NCBI GenBank assembly: GCA_045106955.1
Contig: JBGCFO010000017.1
Span: forward strand, 1 to 21,124
DNA from: JBGCFO01 sp045106955
GTDB lineage: Bacteria; Pseudomonadota; Alphaproteobacteria; Rickettsiales; Rickettsiaceae
DNA length: 21,124 nt
Direction of reading: 5' to 3'
Shown here: positions 16,436-21,124 of the stretch, piece after piece
Numbering within the stretch: the stretch's first letter is position 1
How the letters are laid out: every line of letters begins with the position of its first letter
Notes under the pieces: model-generated
Told to the model about the DNA's origin: nothing
Databases searched by the model: none
The model's input: the letters and a program-made list of their open reading frames with translations, nothing else
Translations under genes and position numbers: made by a program

Positions 16436-19204
16436 ATGACATTTAATATAGACGCAATAATATTTGTTGCTTTCTTAGTAATAAATTTAATAGTAGGCTT
16501 AAAATCTAGCAAAAAAATTAAGACAATTAAAGATTATGCTTTAGGAGGCAGAAATTTTGTTACTCCGATATTAGTTACAACTATAGTTGCAACTTGGGCT
16601 AGTGGCAGTAGCTTTTTTATAACATTATCTAAAACATATTCTGATGGCATTTTATACACAATGTCATCATTTGGATTGGGCATATCATTTTTACTCACAG
16701 CATTTTTTCTAGTGCCTAGAATGGGTGAATTCTTAGGCAATACTTCCGTTGCAGAATCTATGGGTAATTTGTATGGAAAACAAGTCAGGATTATTTCTGC
16801 GATTGCTGGTTGTATAGGAACATCTGGAATGATCGCAGTGCAATTTAAAGTATTTGGTAGCTTGTTTAATTATTTTTTAGGTATTCCAGGAGAATTGGCA
16901 GTTATCATATCCGCCATTGTAGTGATTATTTATTCTGCATTTGGAGGGATTAGAGCTGTCACTTATACAGATGTAGTACAATTTATTGCATTTAGCTTTG
17001 CTATACCAATGGTAAGCACAATTATATGGTATAAGTTTGGATTTTCTTTATCTACAATCAAACATACTTTTGATGTGCCAATTTTTGACTATAAATATGC
17101 TTTCTCTTTGGATAATCCAGCTTTATTTGGAGTTATTTCGTATGTATTAGTTCTAACAATACCAGATTTGTCTCCGGCATTTTATCAACGTATCATCATT
17201 GGTCGAAATATTATCCAAGTAAGGAAGGCATTTATTATTTCTGCAATTATGATAGTCTTTATTAAAGTCGTGATGTCGTGGTTACCATTCTTAGTCTACA
17301 GCGTCAACCCTAATTTGCAACAAGGACAATTATTGGGTTACATAATAGACAATTATTCTTTTTCTGGATTAAAAGGTTTAATAATTATAGGTATTACCGC
17401 AATGGCAATGTCAACGGCTGATTCTCATCTCAACGCCTCTTCTGTCTTATTTTCCAATGATTTTTGCAAGCCTTTGAATATCAAATTTGTTAATCCACTT
17501 ACGATGTCTAAGATATTTGTATTTATCTCCGGATGTTTTTCACTGATTCTTGCATTAACTCAGACTGATTTAGTAAATATTGTATTGATTGGAGCTAGTT
17601 TCTACAAACCTATAGTTACTACTCCATTAATTCTTACAATTTTTGGATTTCGTAGCAATGCCAGGTCGATCCTCATCGGAATGGCAGCAGGCTTAGCAAC
17701 AGTTATAGCATTTTTCTTTATTCCAACTTCTATCAACTCTGTTATTCCTGGCATGATTGCAAATCTTATATTTCTATTGTCTAGTCATTATATTTTAAAG
17801 TCTCCTGGAGGATGGGTTGGTATTAATGATAATGCAATCTTAAAAATATTAAAAGCTGAACGTAGGCATAAAATACAGATATTTTTCAAATCAATTATAG
17901 AGTTTAACTTAATTCGATTTTGCCTTAAGCATAAACCAGTGAAAGATAGCGCGTATACCGCCTTTGGAATTTTTTGTTTTCTTTTTACAATAGCAAGTAT
18001 TTATTTAACTCATGAGCATCATCTTGCTCAAAATACAGACATTATTCTATATTTTTACCAAACAATGTTAGTAATCTCTACTTTCTTTATGCTTTGGTAT
18101 ATGTGGTCTTTAAGAATAAAAAATGAAGTTTTTATAGGCATTGCTTGGCATTTTTCATTAATATATATGCTTGTATTCTGCAGTAGTTTCTTTTTATTGA
18201 TAAATAATTTTGGACAATTTGCATTGACAATATTCACCATCAATCTGTCTGTGTTATGTATTTTGACTCGTTGGCAAACAGCTGTTGTAATGACTATGAT
18301 AGGAATGGTTGCATCTCGTATATTTTATTGCTATGTATTTCAGATGCCATTAAGTATAAGTTTTGAAAATGGTTATTTCGAAATAATATATATTCTACTA
18401 ATGATGAGCGCTGCAATTTTAACATTCATTAAGCCCAAACAAGAAAAATATGAAATCAATCAAGAAAAAGCAAATTATTTAACTAATGAAATATATGACA
18501 GAGATTTAGAGTTGCAAAAAGCTTTAAGTTTAAAAAATGAATTTATTAGTAAAATTGATATTAATGCTAATTACTTGTTGAATAACATTTGCAATATCGC
18601 TGAAGAGCTCATTGAAAAATATTCTTTAATAGATGATGAGCAGAAAAAATCAATTATTGCCGACATAGTTAAGCAATCTAAGGATTTACATGATTTAGTA
18701 TCAAATATTATGGACTTCTCTCATCTTTCTAGTATGAAATTAGATCTTAATAAGAAAAATATAAATTTGAGTGCATTGTTAGATAAAACAGCAAGATCTA
18801 CTTACTATATTTATGGAGATCAGGAAAATCAAATATTATTTTTCGATATTGATAAAGATATTATAATTAATTGTGATGAATATTATATATCAAGAGTATT
18901 TACAAATCTTATATTAAATGCTTTGCAATATTGCAAAGAAGGCACCATAACGCTTAGATTGAGAGCCAAGGATAGCTATGTGCAATTTACAATTAGCGAT
19001 CAAGGAATTGGCATTCCTAATGAAAAAATATACGATGTATTTTCTTCATTTATGGTTGATGACTCGGAAAATAATTCTAAAGGTATTGGTCTTGCATTAT
19101 GCAAAAAAATTATAGAAATACATAATGGTCAAATATCAGTTACAAATAATAAATTTAAAGGATGTAGTTTTGTATTTACATTGCCAATGAATTCGAATTC
19201 TTAG
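16436..19204 (+). CDS. Sodium/solute symporter fused to a histidine-kinase-like module lacking the phosphoacceptor His
   Basis: A 922-residue inner-membrane fusion. Residues about 1-470 are an SSS-family (PutP-like) transporter with about 12-13 membrane segments. KDYALGGRN near 37 and the sodium-site motif AMSTADSHLNASS (Ser326-Thr327) are present. Residues 490-675 add five or six further membrane segments. A short coiled-coil then leads to a DHp-like helix pair and a HATPase_c domain with N-box NLILNAL (Asn828), G1 DQGIGIP (Asp855) and G2 SKGIGLAL. The H-box reads NEFISKIDINANYLLNNI, where the usual NEFxxxxSHExRTPLxxI has His; here the position is Ile709 (18560-18562). ATP binding looks intact, autophosphorylation on the normal site does not. 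No response regulator gene adjoins. ATG 16436 is preferred to TTG 16421. The 111-base upstream gap holds a weak 14-base palindrome at 16336-16349. Confidence 0.88.
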   Translation: MTFNIDAIIFVAFLVINLIVGLKSSKKIKTIKDYALGGRNFVTPILVTTIVATWASGSSFFITLSKTYSDGILYTMSSFGLGISFLLTAFFLVPRMGEFLGNTSVAESMGNLYGKQVRIISAIAGCIGTSGMIAVQFKVFGSLFNYFLGIPGELAVIISAIVVIIYSAFGGIRAVTYTDVVQFIAFSFAIPMVSTIIWYKFGFSLSTIKHTFDVPIFDYKYAFSLDNPALFGVISYVLVLTIPDLSPAFYQRIIIGRNIIQVRKAFIISAIMIVFIKVVMSWLPFLVYSVNPNLQQGQLLGYIIDNYSFSGLKGLIIIGITAMAMSTADSHLNASSVLFSNDFCKPLNIKFVNPLTMSKIFVFISGCFSLILALTQTDLVNIVLIGASFYKPIVTTPLILTIFGFRSNARSILIGMAAGLATVIAFFFIPTSINSVIPGMIANLIFLLSSHYILKSPGGWVGINDNAILKILKAERRHKIQIFFKSIIEFNLIRFCLKHKPVKDSAYTAFGIFCFLFTIASIYLTHEHHLAQNTDIILYFYQTMLVISTFFMLWYMWSLRIKNEVFIGIAWHFSLIYMLVFCSSFFLLINNFGQFALTIFTINLSVLCILTRWQTAVVMTMIGMVASRIFYCYVFQMPLSISFENGYFEIIYILLMMSAAILTFIKPKQEKYEINQEKANYLTNEIYDRDLELQKALSLKNEFISKIDINANYLLNNICNIAEELIEKYSLIDDEQKKSIIADIVKQSKDLHDLVSNIMDFSHLSSMKLDLNKKNINLSALLDKTARSTYYIYGDQENQILFFDIDKDIIINCDEYYISRVFTNLILNALQYCKEGTITLRLRAKDSYVQFTISDQGIGIPNEKIYDVFSSFMVDDSENNSKGIGLALCKKIIEIHNGQISVTNNKFKGCSFVFTLPMNSNS

Positions 19205-19236
19205 ATCAATTGCAAATTTACACCCTTATATTTATA

Positions 19237-20025
19237 TTAATTATCAACAAGACCTTGTAAAGTTTTTAAATCAGCAAATCCTTTGAATAATTTCGTGCCA
19301 TTAATTATATAAGATGGAATTCTTTTTATATCAAGCTTCATTGCAATTTCTCTATCTTGATCAATTAATTGACTTATGTGATCGCTGTTAATTAAGTTCT
19401 GGATCTTTTCTAAATTAATCTCATTAGCATTTAATACCGAATCTATATTTGCTTGATTTGCATCACTAAGCTTCATTAGATCATCATGAATTTTTATAAA
19501 TTTTTCTGGCTCAAGCGCATAAACCGCCAGATCAATTCTTGCCATATATTGAGATAACGCTCCAAGTAATGGCAAAGGCTTAAAGATTATTTTAATATTA
19601 GCATCATTTTCTACTAATTGCTTTAATACTTGGTCGCTTTTCTTGCAATAACCACAATTATAATCATAAAAATATACAATAATCACTTTTCCATCAGCAT
19701 TGCCCATGAAAGGATAATTGGTAACATCTTCAATGGTATCCTTGTTTGTGTCTAAATATTCATTCATATGAACTAGCATATCTTGCTTAAATTGCTTTTC
19801 AAGCAAATCGATGGATTCTAATATTACATCTGGATGCTTTGCAATATAATTATGCACAATTTTCTCTATTTGATCTTTAGTAACTCCATTTATCATAGAA
19901 TTTTCTGTAATTGTGCTACTTACAGTGGCCGATACTGAATTCTTTTTTGATAAATCTTTATATAATAAAAATATTATTAAAATGCTTAAAATAATTAATA
20001 AGGCAGGAATCGTTAATCTTTTCAT
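19237..20025 (-). CDS. DsbA-family thiol:disulfide oxidoreductase, membrane-anchored
   Basis: A periplasmic thioredoxin-fold protein that oxidises or isomerises cysteine pairs in exported proteins. It has an N-terminal hydrophobic segment (4-22) after KR. A helical stretch (48-100) follows, of the kind that precedes the fold in ScsC/BdbD-like members, then the active site YDYNCGYCKKS (CGYC 124-127). The cis-proline is Pro237 (KRIPSYIING), where many members have GTP or GVP. The length of 262 residues fits the Rickettsia DsbA-like group. It is convergent with the symporter-kinase gene (32 bases apart). The 80-base gap upstream holds no feature that I can defend. Direction of catalysis is not decided by sequence. 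Confidence 0.88.
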   Translation of the reverse strand: MKRLTIPALLIILSILIIFLLYKDLSKKNSVSATVSSTITENSMINGVTKDQIEKIVHNYIAKHPDVILESIDLLEKQFKQDMLVHMNEYLDTNKDTIEDVTNYPFMGNADGKVIIVYFYDYNCGYCKKSDQVLKQLVENDANIKIIFKPLPLLGALSQYMARIDLAVYALEPEKFIKIHDDLMKLSDANQANIDSVLNANEINLEKIQNLINSDHISQLIDQDREIAMKLDIKRIPSYIINGTKLFKGFADLKTLQGLVDN

Positions 20026-20105
20026 ATATCTAATTTGTTATTGTAAAATAATACATAATATATCAGTAAGCGAGTTAAATGAATAGAGAGAAGTGTACTT
20101 ACAAT

Positions 20106-20984
20106 CTATAAGGAGCGAATTATTTGCCTATGTGTCATAATTTTACCTTTAATAAAACTCGCAAATTGACTAATCGCATCAATAATATCATCATGTTTGC
20201 TATTAGGAAAACTCAGTAGTTCTTTTAATAAAACATTACTAATTGTACAATTCTTTGGTAATCTTATACAAGATGATTGAAATAATGGCACCGCGGATGC
20301 GAATCTAGTAATTTTATCTAGTTTAGGTTTTAAGCCGATGATGTTGTATAACTTCGATAATCGTAAATCTTGAATTAATTGCTGACCACTAGCTTTATCT
20401 TCAATTAAAACATATCTTGGTATATATTTGTTATAAAATTTCTCTACTTTGCATTTGAGCTGTGGGTAAGTCATTTTTTCTCGAATCATGGATATTAAAT
20501 AATACTGCTTGTCCAATATTCCAAAACAAATACCAACGCTATAATCTGATGATGAAGATATTTTAATCGCTGTATCCCAACTATGAATAAAATAATCAAA
20601 ATGATCTGGTAATTTTTCAAAAAAACTAATATCCTCTAATCGTAATATTGCATTATTTTCAGAAATTGGAGCTTGTAAATATTGCGCATGATAATTATAC
20701 GTCCCTATCGCGCTTTCTACTTTAGTTAGTTGTTCGGAATTATCGCGTTTTTTATGCAATAATTCGCCTTTATTAAAGATATAGGATGCATTATTAATCT
20801 TAAATTTTATTGTATCGTTAGCCAGAGCTGGTATCTTGAGATGATGCCATGCATTATCTTGAGATAATAAGTAATTAGTAAGATCTTCTTGGTGTAATCT
20901 TTGCATTATCAGTATAATCGCTCCTTTGCTTTGGTCATTCAATCTTGTGACAAAAACCTTTTCAAACCATTCTATAGCTTTAGA
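20106..20984 (-). pseudogene. Phage terminase large subunit, C-terminal part only (5' part lost)
   Basis: Remnant of a TerL of the COG5362/TIGR01630 kind, which cuts and packages phage DNA. The frame is open from about 20984 with SKAIEWFEKVFVTRLND, then GAIILIMQRLHQEDL, typical of the end of the ATPase part. The RNase-H-like nuclease follows: HSWDTAIK, SDYSVG, LIEDKASGQQL and KHDDIIDAISQF, containing the expected acidic residues. The natural C-terminus is complete. Upstream of about 20984 homology stops, a stop codon lies in frame at 21006-21008, and the sequence becomes a transposase tail. The Walker A and B motifs are therefore missing. A TTG at 20942-20940 could start a 278-residue protein, but without its motor it cannot package DNA. 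No other phage gene adjoins. Confidence 0.82.
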
Positions 20985-20992
20985 ATGCGAAT

Positions 20993-21124
20993 TTAGGATA
21001 AGCGCTCATTTAATATTGCTATTCTTTCCTTAGAATTGAGTATTTTTTTAACGTTATACGCATTGATGCATGCTAATACATGTACTAAAAAATTTACTGG
21101 AGACCTATGCCTTGTATGTTCTAG
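20993..21124 (-). mobile_element. C-terminal end of an IS transposase, running off the window
   Basis: The minus frame is open from the window edge to TAA 20995-20993, 43 codons. It starts LEHTRHRSPVNFLVHVLAC and continues with INAYNVKKIL. The pattern EHTRHRSPxNFLxxxLAxxxAY is one I associate with the C-termini of DDE transposases of IS982/IS4-like elements, where it is often followed by KKPSI or similar. Here a longer tail ERIAILNERLS follows. The end of the element probably lies between 20993 and about 20985, next to where terminase homology begins. The rest of the element is outside the window, so family and activity cannot be settled. Confidence 0.55.

Overview
The window is a strongly AT-rich piece of a bacterial chromosome. 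It most probably comes from an obligate intracellular Rickettsiales bacterium, at the level of Rickettsiaceae or a close relative. Three things point there: a nucleotide translocase of the Tlc (ATP/ADP antiporter) family whose motifs follow the Rickettsia proteins along their whole length; a 71-residue ATP synthase subunit c that reads almost like the Rickettsia one; and the alphaproteobacterial pairing of ATP synthase subunits b' and b. No tRNA, rRNA or CRISPR array was seen.

Left part (1-3016): a lineage-specific block. Two unrecognised minus-strand genes lie here. One is a cysteine-containing protein whose reading frame appears to continue in another frame (1241 down to 122). The other is a basic protein with a glycine-zipper hydrophobic segment and a helical C-terminus (2541 down to 1375), which looks effector-like. 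A small plus-strand gene of unknown function diverges from the latter.

Middle part (3154-7933): housekeeping genes. A plus-strand run encodes ferredoxin/flavodoxin-NADP reductase, FolD and a CysQ/inositol-monophosphatase-family enzyme, ending at a possible terminator. The rplU-rpmA ribosomal pair follows from its own good promoter. The overlapping rimM-rnhB pair lies on the minus strand, converging on rpmA and diverging from the next block.

Right part (8019-19204): envelope and energy genes on the plus strand. They are an AsmA-like periplasmic giant, the Tlc nucleotide transporter, a DUF2125-like membrane-anchored protein, a long-chain polyprenyl diphosphate synthase, and the ATP synthase Fo genes atpE, b' and b, with no subunit a gene in front. 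Last comes a large sodium/solute-symporter-histidine-kinase fusion whose DHp-like segment lacks the phosphoacceptor histidine. The genes from tlc to the prenyl synthase are spaced like an operon. The cell therefore appears able both to import host ATP and to run its own ATP synthase.

Right edge (19237-21124): a minus-strand DsbA-type thiol oxidoreductase, then the C-terminal nuclease half of a phage terminase large subunit. The upstream part of that terminase is replaced by the tail of an insertion-sequence transposase that runs off the window. This is a prophage relic disrupted by an IS.
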